Of a DNA stretch of 64,000 bases, positions 7,854 to 17,851 are shown one piece after another. The notes below the pieces were generated by a model, which saw nothing but the letters and a program-made list of their open reading frames with translations, made no database searches and was not told the origin of the DNA. The number at the start of each line of letters is the position of its first letter. Position 1 is the stretch's first letter. This DNA comes from Whitmania pigra (Eukaryota > Annelida > Clitellata > Hirudinida > Haemopidae). A program made the translations under genes and the position numbers. The stretch lies in the NCBI GenBank assembly GCA_021613335.1, contig JAJTWR010000431.1, positions 1-64,000 of the forward strand, in the 5' to 3' direction.

Positions 7854-10800
7854 ATGCAAAATCATTACAAATCCAAGAGGCTGATTTCGCTGGCTGCGGC
7901 GATGATTTTCGCAGCTTGCAATACCGCTCCAGGGCCCAAGCCCCCAGCCGGAGAAACTCCCGACGCCGGGAAACTCCGTACAGATGCACCGACCATTGAA
8001 TACAAGCCATCCAAGTACGACTGCGTTGTCGAACAGCCATGCTCGATGAACCCGCCGACCGTCGAGGGCAAAGACGTGAAGTATGCCATATCTCCACCTC
8101 TGCCCCAGGGGATGGCATTTGACGAGTCTCACGGCACTATCTCGGGCTCGCCACGCACAGCCACGCTCGCGATCACCTATACTGTCACTGCATCCAACTC
8201 TCTCGGGAAAGCAACTGCCAGTATCACCATTACTGTTCACGCCGCTGAATTGGCTCCGGAGAGTCTCACGTACGCTTCAAATCTGGCACAATGCACGATT
8301 GGAGTCGCGTGTCCCCCGAACCGACCCACAACGACCGGAGGGCGTCCGACGAACTTCTCGGTTACTCCTGCCCTACCACCGGGATTAGTTATGGATCCAG
8401 TGACCGGGATCATCAGCGGCACTCCGACCACGATGAGCGCTGCGTTGAACTTCACTGTCACTGCTTCGAACTCCATTGGACAGACGACGACCCAACTCTC
8501 CATCGCCATCAACGATATCCCCCCCAAGACACTCCTCTATAGTCCCTCATCGGCATCATTGATTCTAGGGGCGGTCGCAAAACATCTCACCCCCGTAGTC
8601 ACAGGAGGAAAAGCCACTTCGTACTCGGTAAGCCCGGCGCTGCCTGCCGGAATTACTCTGGATGAAGCTACTGGGGTCATCAGCGGGACGCCTTCGACCT
8701 TACTCGGCTCGACCGTTTTCACTGTCGTCGCCAGCAATAGCGGGGGGACCGCTTCGGCCATCTTGAATATCGCCGTGGTCGACAATCCACCCACGAATCT
8801 CAGGTATTCCCTCAATCCAGCCGTGTATGCGCTGAACAAGCCAATCGCGCCGAACATCCCCAGCAACAATGGTGGAGCGACTGTTGAGTATACGCTGAGC
8901 CCTGGGCTCCCGGAAGGGTTAACCCTTGACAACACTACAGGGATCATCAGCGGAACCCCGACGAGTGAAATGGCAACGAAGTTGTATATCATCACCGCTA
9001 CGAACACTGGGGGAGCGACTTCGATCATGCTTCCAATCGAAATCAAAGCACTCGCTCCGACCGACCTTACCTACACAGAGATGAACAGTACCTATCACGT
9101 CCATGTGCTCATTAGTCCCAACCATCCTAAGACAAAAGGGGCAACCCCAACCAAATACTCTATTACACCTGAACTCCCCGACGGACTCATCCTTTCGGAG
9201 ACAACGGGAGTCATCAGCGGCACCCCAAATGCCGGAACACCGAAAGGTTCGTACACGGTTTCAGCCAGCACCGAAGAGGGAACTACCAAAGCGGTGCTGA
9301 CAATCGCAGTCACGGACGATCCGCCAAAAGAACTTACGTACGAAAGTTCCAAGAACATATACCGGCGAGACACGGCTATTACTCCTCTTCTGCCTAGAAG
9401 CTCTGGAGGCAAAGCAACCAGCTACGATGTCAGTCCACCGCTGCCCGATGGGCTTGTCATCAACACCCAAACCGGAGAAATCAGTGGCACCCCAACGACA
9501 GTGGCAGCGGAGGCGAGCTACACCGTCAAGGCGATCAACGACTCCGGAGCGGCAGAAGTGGCGTTGACCATAGCGGTCATCGAAAAGGCTCCGGGGGAGC
9601 TGGCCTACAGCCAAAACCCGGCAACGTACAATGCTGGCTCCACAATTGCGAACAATACTCCTGCCTCGAATGGTGTTCTGATCACGAAGTATGAGGTATC
9701 TCCGGCGTTACCGACGGGTTTGACCATCGACGAAACCACAGGCGTCATCTCCGGAACCCCCACCGTGACAACCCCCAAGGCTACCTACACAGTGACCGCT
9801 TCCAACGAAACCGACTCGACCAATGTTGAGCTAGAAATCGAAGTTCATGAACGTATCCCCGGACTCTATGTGGATAATGTTCTCCTGCTCGACAAATCGA
9901 CCTCGACGACTTTTGAGGCGCCACTCACCTTCGCCGCTGGTGACCACACCCTCGAAGTACAGGGCACCGGAGACTATACGCTCTCCGGAACCATTGGGGG
10001 CGAAGGCACACTCACCATCTCAGCAGGTGAAGGAAACACCATCACCCTGACAGGCGCACAACGCAACCACGGGATAACCATCAAGAGCGGTAAGCTCGAT
10101 TTGATGTCCCAAGGATGGGAGTTTGGCAACCCGGCACGCACCGAAACCGGCGTCATCAAGCGCTACGCAACCCCGAAGGACCTTTCGAGCCAACTGCGGG
10201 CCTGGTTTAATGCCTCCAACGAGAAGACGCTCTTCAGTGATGCTAGCCGCACCACAAGGCAAAAAAACACTGGCGGCGTTGTCCACGGCTGGACCAACCT
10301 TGCAAATCCAGCACTCTCTGCAAAGTCATCCAGCGGCCTGCCGACGTGGAGCGTGGATAAGGACTCTATCGTCATGGTCAGCTCCGCCTACTCTATAGGT
10401 GATCTCGATCTGCGAGACGGAAGTACGGTCATTGCTGTCGTGAAAACGACTGCGCTGAACGGTCATAGTCCCGCGATCTTTACGGGATCGAAACTGGATG
10501 GAGCAATATCAGTGGCCTTGGGTGCTCAGCCGGGAGTAGTCGGTCAGTCCCCGACCATCTCCGGAGCCTATGCACTCCCTACGGACAATTGGGTCATTGC
10601 AGACGCACAGCCGATAACCATGAATGAAAAGAAGCTGTTTGGCATGACGTCGAACACCAACCAGATAATCCTGCAGATCAATGGCGAAACGGTCTCTGTA
10701 AGAAACAATCCGATCACCGCCCTTCCGCGCAGCAGTGAGTACTTCATCGCTCGCCGGGGGGACTCCACTCCTGAGTTTTGGAGTGGCAATTTCTTCGAAC

Positions 10801-10967
10801 TTGTGGTGGCCAATGGATCGAACGACCTCGAAGCACTCACTGGGTATTTGGCCTGGCACAACAAGCTCGAATCCGAATTGCCTGAAGGCCACGCCTATCA
10901 GAAGGGTCCGCCCGCGGCCACTATCAGCGCCACTGGAGTGTTGATTGAGCCATATGTAAGCAAATAA
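7854..10967 (+). CDS. Array gene A: putative-Ig/LamG-like surface lipoprotein
   Basis: Predicted lipoprotein of 1037 residues, probably exported by Sec and anchored by Cys22 (lipobox FAAC); the start at ATG 7854 gives a normal signal peptide. Seven repeats of about 88 residues begin near residues 45, 136, 224, 313, 403, 491 and 581. Their core, SPALPxGLxLDxxTGxISGTP followed by YTVTASN, is that of He_PIG-type putative-Ig domains. Residues about 666-765 resemble autotransporter beta-strand repeats (TLTISAGEGNTITLTGA). Residues about 770-1030 resemble a LamG/concanavalin jellyroll ending in GYLAWHNKL and a Pro-rich tail. A C-x5-C pair occurs in slot 1 and again in slot 2. The likely role is adhesion or glycan binding (inference). 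The C-terminus has an extra EPYVSK tail. Confidence 0.85.
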   Translation: MQNHYKSKRLISLAAAMIFAACNTAPGPKPPAGETPDAGKLRTDAPTIEYKPSKYDCVVEQPCSMNPPTVEGKDVKYAISPPLPQGMAFDESHGTISGSPRTATLAITYTVTASNSLGKATASITITVHAAELAPESLTYASNLAQCTIGVACPPNRPTTTGGRPTNFSVTPALPPGLVMDPVTGIISGTPTTMSAALNFTVTASNSIGQTTTQLSIAINDIPPKTLLYSPSSASLILGAVAKHLTPVVTGGKATSYSVSPALPAGITLDEATGVISGTPSTLLGSTVFTVVASNSGGTASAILNIAVVDNPPTNLRYSLNPAVYALNKPIAPNIPSNNGGATVEYTLSPGLPEGLTLDNTTGIISGTPTSEMATKLYIITATNTGGATSIMLPIEIKALAPTDLTYTEMNSTYHVHVLISPNHPKTKGATPTKYSITPELPDGLILSETTGVISGTPNAGTPKGSYTVSASTEEGTTKAVLTIAVTDDPPKELTYESSKNIYRRDTAITPLLPRSSGGKATSYDVSPPLPDGLVINTQTGEISGTPTTVAAEASYTVKAINDSGAAEVALTIAVIEKAPGELAYSQNPATYNAGSTIANNTPASNGVLITKYEVSPALPTGLTIDETTGVISGTPTVTTPKATYTVTASNETDSTNVELEIEVHERIPGLYVDNVLLLDKSTSTTFEAPLTFAAGDHTLEVQGTGDYTLSGTIGGEGTLTISAGEGNTITLTGAQRNHGITIKSGKLDLMSQGWEFGNPARTETGVIKRYATPKDLSSQLRAWFNASNEKTLFSDASRTTRQKNTGGVVHGWTNLANPALSAKSSSGLPTWSVDKDSIVMVSSAYSIGDLDLRDGSTVIAVVKTTALNGHSPAIFTGSKLDGAISVALGAQPGVVGQSPTISGAYALPTDNWVIADAQPITMNEKKLFGMTSNTNQIILQINGETVSVRNNPITALPRSSEYFIARRGDSTPEFWSGNFFELVVANGSNDLEALTGYLAWHNKLESELPEGHAYQKGPPAATISATGVLIEPYVSK

Positions 10968-10987
10968 GCATCAGACATAATCAGTTC

Positions 10988-11022
10988 AGCGCCTCCGCCA
11001 GCCATCACTGAGCGGAGGCGCT
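10988..11022 (+). terminator. Hairpin terminator after gene A
   Basis: An 11-bp perfect stem (AGCGCCTCCGC with GCGGAGGCGCT) lies 20 bp after the stop. No T tract follows. Confidence 0.7.
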
Positions 11023-11069
11023 GCAATGTGGTGCACTGGCGCAAATCATCATGACAGCAGCTGCTAGGG

Positions 11070-11156
11070 TTGCGTGCCAGCACCGCTCATCATTATCAGA
11101 TTATTGTGGCATGACTTCTTTGGGCATTCATGCATGTTGTCATAGTTCACGAGGTG
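11070..11156 (+). promoter_or_regulatory. Array promoter and structured leader, gene B
   Basis: TTGCGT 11070-11075, 17 nt, TTATCA 11093-11098. ATGAC 11111-11115 can pair with GTCAT 11139-11143 around a long loop that contains ATGCAT. TTCACGAGGTGACA follows from 11146. Confidence 0.7.
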
Positions 11157-11193
11157 ACACACCCCTCGCACCTTACAGGACAAACACACAACC

Positions 11194-14100
11194 ATGAAAA
11201 ACTCGATGCGACTCATATGCACTCAAGCGCTGGCTGCGTTTTTTGTCGCCGCTGCTTGCACCCCTAGTCCGAAACCTCATACATCTACCCGCGACGATCG
11301 AGATGGAGGAGTGGCAACAGCTAGCCCTCCAACCATCGAATATAAACCTTCCAAGTATGACTGTGTCGTTGAGCAGCCGTGCTCAATCAATGCCCCAATC
11401 GGCAGTAGCCCCAACGGAACGTATGACATTGAACCCGAAGCTCCTGCTGGCATGAGCTTCGACAGGGCTCTCGGGACCTTCTCAGGTTCACCGAAGGAAC
11501 CGCGCTCCGAAACTAACTACACCATCTCAGTGACCAATTCCTTCGGAAAGGCTCATGCGACCCTTACAATCACCATTCACGCGGCAGAACATCCGCCGAA
11601 AACTTTGAGCTATGTTGAGAACCCGGCGCACTACACTGTCGGCCTCGCCATCACCCAGAACAAGCCGGCGCATAGCGGTGGTACGCCTACCTCCTATTCC
11701 ATCAATCCACCGCTGCCAGTTGGGCTCGCCATGGATCCGTTGTCGGGAGTGATCAGTGGCATACCGATGACCGTGAGCGCCGCACGCAGCTTCAAAGTGA
11801 CCGCAGCAAATGATCACGGGCAAGCGTCCGTTGAACTCTCCATCGCTATCGACGACATTCCGCCCGCTAGCCTTGTTTATAGCTCGCCTTCAGCCACCTA
11901 CACCAAGGGAAACACCGCATCCCCCAACACCCCGAAAAGTTCGGGCGGGAAGCCGACGACCTTTACGGTGACCCCAGAACTCCCGTCCGGGCTCTTCCTC
12001 GACCCCGTGACCGGCGTCATCAGTGGAACACCCACCGCTGCGCTTTCGGTCACTACCTTTTTGGTCATCGCGAGCAATAGCGGAGGCAGAGCTTCGGCCA
12101 ACGTGAGCATTGCCGTGAACGATGTTGGGCCGATGAACCTCAGATATTCATTGAATCCAGCAGTCTATGCGCGAAACAAGCCGATCAACGAAAATATCCC
12201 GAGCAATAACGGCGGCGCCCCGAAGTTCTACACCGTGAGTCCGGCGCTCCCAGCCGGACTGCATCTGGATGTGCATACCGGCGTTATCAGCGGCACACCG
12301 AAGCATGAGAGTTCTGCAGCAAACTTCATCGTCACCGTCTTCAACACCGGCGGATCAACCTCGGTCATCCTCACAATCGAGGTGAAGGAGGTGGCGCCTA
12401 CGGGCTTAACGTACGCTTCGAACCCGGCGAGCTACCATGTGCATACTCCCATCACTCCCAACGTACCGAGCACCACCGGCGCAGCTCCGTCGAACTACAC
12501 GGTGAGCCCGGAGCTTCCGTCGGGTCTGATCCTCTCCAATACAACAGGTGTCATCAGTGGGACCCCCGAAGTTGCTATTTCCAAGGGAGCCTTCACGGTG
12601 ACCGCCAGCACCCCCGGCGGTGCAGTTTCCGAAATCCTCGAAATCGAAGTCGTAGACGATCCACCGAGCACTCTTGCCTACGGAACACCGCATGCCGAGT
12701 ATCAGCGGAACACGGAAGTCCCTCCGCATCGACCGACCAACAGCGGTGGCAGAGCAACCTCCTACTCGGTATCTCCTCCACTACCAGCCGGTCTAAAGTT
12801 CAACCTGGAAACTGGAGAGATCTCCGGTAGCCCCACCACGGTCACGCCAGAAGCGACCTACACCGTCACTGCCAGCAACGGTTCAGGAATAGCAACGACC
12901 GACCTCCGCATCGTCGTGAAAGAGATGGCTCCGTCAGGACTTGCGTACGCGCAGAATCCGGCCTCCTATAGGGATGGCTCTCCTGTCCTTGTGAACGAAC
13001 CCTCGTCCAATGGTGGGCCCATCGCCCGCTACACAGTCACTCCGGCGTTGCCAACGGGTCTCAGGCTGGACCCCACGACCGGCAGCATCTCGGGCATCCC
13101 CATCGGTACAGTTCCGAGCATGGTCTACACAGTGACTGCTGCCAACGAAACCGATGTCACGACGGCCGAACTGGTCATCGAGGTCAAGGAACGAATTCCT
13201 GGTCTCTATCTGAACAATGTCCTCCTCGTCGATAAAGCTGTTTCGACAACCTACGAGCAACCGCTTGTTTTCCCGGCCGGGGCGCATACGCTCGAAAGTG
13301 CCGGTGCTGGGGACTACACCCTCACCGGCACCTTCTCCGGACCGGGAACACTACGTATCTCTGCCGGAGAGGGGAACACCATTTTCCTGCATGGAGCACA
13401 ACTGAATCCGAGTGTCATAGTCACGAGTGGCACGCTCGACCTTATGGAACTGAAGTGGAGCTATGGAAATCCTACGCGAAGCGGCACGGGGATTATCCGG
13501 CGGCTTGCCACCCCAAAGGACCTTTCGACAGAGCTTCGGGCTTGGTTCGACGCAGCCAATGGCAGCACAGTGTTCAGTGACTCAAGTCGCATGAGTATCC
13601 AGCGGAATGCGGGAGGTGTTGTGCACGGGTGGATGAACCTCGCCAATCCAGCTATCTCCGCTACGTCGCTCGACGGTATGCCCATGTGGAGCATTCAAAA
13701 AGACTCAATCGTTCTCAAGAACGCTGCGTTTAAGCTCGAAGATCTCCGGCTCACGAATGGATCCACGGTGGTCGCCGTCGTGAAGAGTACTGCAATGACC
13801 GGAGCTGCGCCGGCAATCTTTACGGGAGTAAGAGATATTTCCCAGATTCCAGTGATGCTCGGCGCCGACCCGCTTATCCGAAATTCAATCCCGACGATAT
13901 GTGCTGCCTACAACACCCACGAGACGCCTTCTTCTTGGACGGCGACAGACATGCAACCACTCACCCTCGATCAGAAGCAGATGTACGGATCAACCGTAGG
14001 CGACACCGGTATACGCTTCCAGATCGATGGAGTGACTGTCGGGACGCAGCCGACGAAGGCTCCCTCATTCCCGCAGCCACTTACGTATCGAATCGGCCGG

Positions 14101-14295
14101 CGCTGGGATATGAGAGACTTCTGGAACGGCAACTTCTATGAAATCGTGGTGACTGGAAACTCCGAAGACATCGAAGCCATATCCGGCTACATGGCCTGGC
14201 ACAACAACCTGAGCAGCACCTTGCCAGAAACCCACCGCTTCCAAGCAAACCCTCCATCGGTGCTCATTACCGCGACTGGCACCACGATTCAGTAA
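11194..14295 (+). CDS. Array gene B: putative-Ig/LamG-like surface lipoprotein
   Basis: A predicted 1033-residue lipoprotein with Cys22 in the lipobox AAAC and a start at ATG 11194 preceded by ACAGGA. It has all seven repeat slots, the slot-1 C-x5-C pair (DCVVEQPCS), the beta-strand linker and the C-terminal jellyroll of the MLGADP subtype, ending in GYMAWHNNL. It is closest to gene C, with long near-identical stretches such as the slot-4 SLNPAVYARNKPI region. This points to a recent duplication or to gene conversion between B and C. It is expressed from its own promoter and ends in its own terminator. Function is inferred only from architecture. Confidence 0.85.
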   Translation: MKNSMRLICTQALAAFFVAAACTPSPKPHTSTRDDRDGGVATASPPTIEYKPSKYDCVVEQPCSINAPIGSSPNGTYDIEPEAPAGMSFDRALGTFSGSPKEPRSETNYTISVTNSFGKAHATLTITIHAAEHPPKTLSYVENPAHYTVGLAITQNKPAHSGGTPTSYSINPPLPVGLAMDPLSGVISGIPMTVSAARSFKVTAANDHGQASVELSIAIDDIPPASLVYSSPSATYTKGNTASPNTPKSSGGKPTTFTVTPELPSGLFLDPVTGVISGTPTAALSVTTFLVIASNSGGRASANVSIAVNDVGPMNLRYSLNPAVYARNKPINENIPSNNGGAPKFYTVSPALPAGLHLDVHTGVISGTPKHESSAANFIVTVFNTGGSTSVILTIEVKEVAPTGLTYASNPASYHVHTPITPNVPSTTGAAPSNYTVSPELPSGLILSNTTGVISGTPEVAISKGAFTVTASTPGGAVSEILEIEVVDDPPSTLAYGTPHAEYQRNTEVPPHRPTNSGGRATSYSVSPPLPAGLKFNLETGEISGSPTTVTPEATYTVTASNGSGIATTDLRIVVKEMAPSGLAYAQNPASYRDGSPVLVNEPSSNGGPIARYTVTPALPTGLRLDPTTGSISGIPIGTVPSMVYTVTAANETDVTTAELVIEVKERIPGLYLNNVLLVDKAVSTTYEQPLVFPAGAHTLESAGAGDYTLTGTFSGPGTLRISAGEGNTIFLHGAQLNPSVIVTSGTLDLMELKWSYGNPTRSGTGIIRRLATPKDLSTELRAWFDAANGSTVFSDSSRMSIQRNAGGVVHGWMNLANPAISATSLDGMPMWSIQKDSIVLKNAAFKLEDLRLTNGSTVVAVVKSTAMTGAAPAIFTGVRDISQIPVMLGADPLIRNSIPTICAAYNTHETPSSWTATDMQPLTLDQKQMYGSTVGDTGIRFQIDGVTVGTQPTKAPSFPQPLTYRIGRRWDMRDFWNGNFYEIVVTGNSEDIEAISGYMAWHNNLSSTLPETHRFQANPPSVLITATGTTIQ

Positions 14296-14319
14296 CATTA
14301 TCCTGGAAAGTACACCGGG

Positions 14320-14347
14320 GCCCCCATTGACCTACGTCAGCGGGGGC
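14320..14347 (+). terminator. Hairpin terminator after gene B
   Basis: GCCCCC pairs with GGGGGC, with an inner TGAC/GTCA stem; the loop is CTAC. The same design, with changed bases, follows gene C. Confidence 0.75.
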
Positions 14348-14394
14348 ATCGCAAATAGGAACGGCGCAAATCAGCCTGTTTGCGACTGCAAGTG

Positions 14395-14482
14395 TTGCGT
14401 GTCAATCCAGCTCATCGTTATCAGATTCAGGTGCTCTGACTGCCGAGGGCAGTCATGCATGTAGTCAGTGTTCACGAGGGGA
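14395..14482 (+). promoter_or_regulatory. Array promoter and structured leader, gene C
   Basis: TTGCGT 14395-14400, 17 nt, TTATCA 14418-14423. TGACTGCC 14437-14444 pairs perfectly with GGCAGTCA 14448-14455; an alternative outer pairing is CTGAC 14436-14440 with GTCAG 14464-14468, the counterpart of ATGAC/GTCAT in gene B. TTCACGAGGGGACA follows at 14471. Confidence 0.72.
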
Positions 14483-14518
14483 CACATCACCCGCTATCGA
14501 CAGAGTAATCACACATTC

Positions 14519-17500
14519 ATGATAACGACGATACGATCCAAAAGCACTCTTGCACTTGCAGCGGTTTTTGTTGCCGCTGCTTGCGCCCCGAGCTCCGAAT
14601 CTAACTCTTCACCCAATGACAACGAAGGTGGCAAAGCGGCCACCGCAGGCCCACCTACTATCGAATATAAACCTTCCAAATATGATTGCGTCGTAGCGCA
14701 GCCATGCTCGATCAATGCCCCTTCCGTCGGTGGTGCGGGCGCAACGTACGACATTGAGCCCCAAGTCCCTGCCGGACTGAATTTTGATAGGGCTCTAGGG
14801 ACGTTCACGGGTTCGCCAAAGGAGCCACGCCCGGAGACCAGCTACACCATCACGGCGACCAATACGTTCGGAAAGGCCACCACAACTCTTTCGATCACCG
14901 TTCACGCACCAGAATTACCGCCGAAAACTTTGACCTATCTTGATAACCCGGCGAACTACACTGTCGGCCTCGCCATCAACCAGAACAAGCCGACGCACAG
15001 CGGTGGCCTACCAACCTCCTATTCAATCTATCCCCCGCTGCCTTCCGGGCTCGTCATGGATCCGTTGTCCGGAGTGATAAGTGGCACACCGATGACCGTG
15101 AGCGCCGCGAGCACCTTCAAAGTTACCGCCGCAAATGATCACGGACAAACGTCCATCGAACTCTCCATCGCTATCAACGACATCCCGCCAACAAGTCTTG
15201 TCTATAGCTCGCCTTCAGCGTCCTACACCAAGGGTGTCACTGCCACCCCCAATAGTCCAAAAGTCGTTGGCGGAAAGCCCACGACTTTTACGGTAACCTC
15301 AGACCTCCCGGCCGGGCTTTTTCTCGACAGCGCGACCGGCGTCATCAGTGGAACACCGACGAGCGTAGTCTCAGCCTCGACTTTCGTGGTCACGGCGAGC
15401 AATAGCGGTGGAAGTGCCACGACCAATGTGAACATAACGGTAAACGATGTTGAGCCGACAAACCTCAGATACTCATTGAATCCAGCAGTCTATGCGCGAA
15501 ACAAGCCAATCAGTGACAATATTCCGAGCAGCAACGGCGGTGCTGCGAAGAGCTACACCGTTAGTCCGGCGCTCCCTGCCGGACTGCACTTGGATGTGCA
15601 TACCGGCATTATCAGTGGCACACCAAAGCATGAGAGCTCCGCAGCGAACTTCATCGTCACCGCCATCAACTCCGGAGGCTCAACCTCGCTCTTCATCACA
15701 ATTGAGGTGAAGGAAGTAGCGCCTACGGGCTTAACCTACGCTGCGAACCCGGTGAGCTACCATGTGCATACTCCCATCACACCCAATGTGCCGAGCACCA
15801 CTGGTGCAGCCCCGTCGAACTACACAGTGAGCCCGGCACTTCCATCGGGTCTGAGCTTGTCCAAAACGACGGGAGTCATCAGTGGGACCCCGGGGGTTGC
15901 AATTTCCAAGGGATCCTTCACGGTGACCGCCAGCACACCCGGCGGTGCGGTTTCGGAAATCCTCGTCATCGAAGTGACGGACGATCCACCAAGCACTCTT
16001 GCCTACGGAACACCGTATGCCGAGTATCGGCGCAACACGGAAATCCCTCCGAATCGACCGACCAACATCGGCGGTAGAGCAACCTCCTACTCCGTCTCTC
16101 CTCCTCTGCCCGCAGGTTTGAGCTTCAATCTGGAAACAGGAGAAATCACCGGTAGCCCGACCGTTATGGCTGCTGAAGCGACCTACAAGGTCACTGCCAG
16201 CAACGGCTCAGGGTCTGCGACGACCGACCTTCGCATTGTCGTGAAAGAAATGGCACCCTCAGGGCTCGCGTATGCGCAGAATCCAGCTTCCTATGTGGAT
16301 GGTTCCCCTTCACCTGCCAACGTACCCTCGTCAACTGGTGGGCCCATCGTCAGCTACTCTGTCAAACCGGCGTTGCCGACAGGTCTGACGCTGGACACGA
16401 CGACCGGCATCATCTCGGGCATACCCATCGGCAAGGTTCCGAGCACGGTCTTCACAGTGACCGCTGCAAACGAAACCGATGTCACGACGGCCGAGTTGGT
16501 CATAGAGGTGAAGGAGCGTATTCCTGGACTCTATCTGAACAATGTACTCCTCCTCGATAAAGCTATTTCGACAACCTACACACGTCCGCTCGTCTTCCCG
16601 ACTGGGGCGCACACTCTCGAAGTCGCCGGGGTTGGAGACTACACCCTCACCGGGACGATCTCCGGGCTGGGAACGGTACGAATATCGGCCGGAGAGGGAA
16701 ACACCATCTTCTTGTATGGCGCCCAGCTCAACCTGGGCATCACGGTTACCAGCGGCACGCTCGACTTGATGGAACTCAAGTGGAACTTCGGAACTCCAAC
16801 GAGAAGTGACACGGGGATTATCCGCCGGTATGCAAATCCGAAGGATTTGTCTACAGAGCTTCGGGCGTGGTTCGACGCAGCGAATCCCAACACCCTGTTC
16901 AGCGACGCGAGTCGTTTGAGCAGCCAGCGCAATGCAGGGGGAGTCGTTCATGGTTGGACGAACCTCGCCAATCCAGAGCTCTCGGCATCGACGCTCGACG
17001 GGTTGCCCATGTGGAGCATGCAGAAGGACTCGATAGTCCTGAAGAACGCTGCGTTTAAGCTCGGTGATCTGCGGCTCACGAATGGAGCCACTGTGATCGC
17101 CGTCGTGAAGACCACCGCTCTGACCGGACTTGCGCCTGCAATCTTTACCGCGACAAGGGAGCTTGCCTCAGTGCCGATGATGCTCGGTGCCGATCCATTT
17201 TACCGCAATGCGGTTCCAACGATAACTGCTGCCTACAACACCTACGAGACACCAGCATCATGGACAGGATCCGACGTGCAACCACTCACCTTGAATCAGA
17301 AGCAAATGTTTGGAGCAAGTATAGGCGAAACGGGCATTCTCCTACAGATTGATGGGGTGACGGTCTCGAAGCAGCCGACACGTACGCCTCATTTCCCGAA
17401 ACCGGCTACGTATCGAATCGGTCGGCACTGGGATCTCAGAGATTTCTGGAACGGGAATTTCCATGAAATCGTGGTGACAGGGAACACCGGAAACCTCGAT

Positions 17501-17620
17501 GCCATCTCCGGCTACATGGCTTGGCACAACAACATGAGCAGTTCCTTACCGGGCACCCACAGGTTCAAGGCAGCACCTCCATCGGTGCTTATCAGTGCGA
17601 CTGGTACGACGATTCAGTAA
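14519..17620 (+). CDS. Array gene C: putative-Ig/LamG-like surface lipoprotein
   Basis: A predicted 1033-residue lipoprotein. I chose ATG 14519, which puts the lipobox Cys at residue 22 as in genes A, B, D, E, H and I; the frame is open 17 codons upstream, but that stretch lies inside the leader hairpin and conserved box. Seven repeat slots, the slot-1 C-x5-C pair (DCVVAQPCS), linker and MLGADP-type C-terminal domain are complete. Differences from gene B are spread through the gene rather than clustered, which fits ordinary divergence after duplication. It ends in the dipeptide Ile-Gln, as does B. Confidence 0.85.
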   Translation: MITTIRSKSTLALAAVFVAAACAPSSESNSSPNDNEGGKAATAGPPTIEYKPSKYDCVVAQPCSINAPSVGGAGATYDIEPQVPAGLNFDRALGTFTGSPKEPRPETSYTITATNTFGKATTTLSITVHAPELPPKTLTYLDNPANYTVGLAINQNKPTHSGGLPTSYSIYPPLPSGLVMDPLSGVISGTPMTVSAASTFKVTAANDHGQTSIELSIAINDIPPTSLVYSSPSASYTKGVTATPNSPKVVGGKPTTFTVTSDLPAGLFLDSATGVISGTPTSVVSASTFVVTASNSGGSATTNVNITVNDVEPTNLRYSLNPAVYARNKPISDNIPSSNGGAAKSYTVSPALPAGLHLDVHTGIISGTPKHESSAANFIVTAINSGGSTSLFITIEVKEVAPTGLTYAANPVSYHVHTPITPNVPSTTGAAPSNYTVSPALPSGLSLSKTTGVISGTPGVAISKGSFTVTASTPGGAVSEILVIEVTDDPPSTLAYGTPYAEYRRNTEIPPNRPTNIGGRATSYSVSPPLPAGLSFNLETGEITGSPTVMAAEATYKVTASNGSGSATTDLRIVVKEMAPSGLAYAQNPASYVDGSPSPANVPSSTGGPIVSYSVKPALPTGLTLDTTTGIISGIPIGKVPSTVFTVTAANETDVTTAELVIEVKERIPGLYLNNVLLLDKAISTTYTRPLVFPTGAHTLEVAGVGDYTLTGTISGLGTVRISAGEGNTIFLYGAQLNLGITVTSGTLDLMELKWNFGTPTRSDTGIIRRYANPKDLSTELRAWFDAANPNTLFSDASRLSSQRNAGGVVHGWTNLANPELSASTLDGLPMWSMQKDSIVLKNAAFKLGDLRLTNGATVIAVVKTTALTGLAPAIFTATRELASVPMMLGADPFYRNAVPTITAAYNTYETPASWTGSDVQPLTLNQKQMFGASIGETGILLQIDGVTVSKQPTRTPHFPKPATYRIGRHWDLRDFWNGNFHEIVVTGNTGNLDAISGYMAWHNNMSSSLPGTHRFKAAPPSVLISATGTTIQ

Positions 17621-17645
17621 CCTGTACATTCAACAGAACACCGGG

Positions 17646-17673
17646 GCCCCCGCTGACCTACGTCGACGGGGGC
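17646..17673 (+). terminator. Hairpin terminator after gene C
   Basis: GCCCCCG pairs with CGGGGGC across a 14-nt loop, followed by a short T-rich run (TTCGCATTTT). Confidence 0.75.
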
Positions 17674-17744
17674 TTCGCATTTTCAGGCCCATCGACTTCA
17701 TTGATCGCAAAGCGGCAAATCAACTACCAAAACTGCAGCTCATA

Positions 17745-17815
17745 TTGCGCTACCAAAGACGCAGTCGTTACTGATTGAGCCTTATGGCGTCACGATTTCG
17801 CCATTTCCGAGGGGG
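17745..17815 (+). promoter_or_regulatory. Array promoter and structured leader, gene D
   Basis: TTGCGC 17745-17750, 17 nt, TTACTG 17768-17773: the second box is the most divergent of the eight. ATGGCG 17784-17789 pairs with CGCCAT 17799-17804, then TTCCGAGGGGG follows at 17805. Confidence 0.6.
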
Positions 17816-17851
17816 CTGCTCAACCACGTTTCAGCGAAAGAGTTTACACCC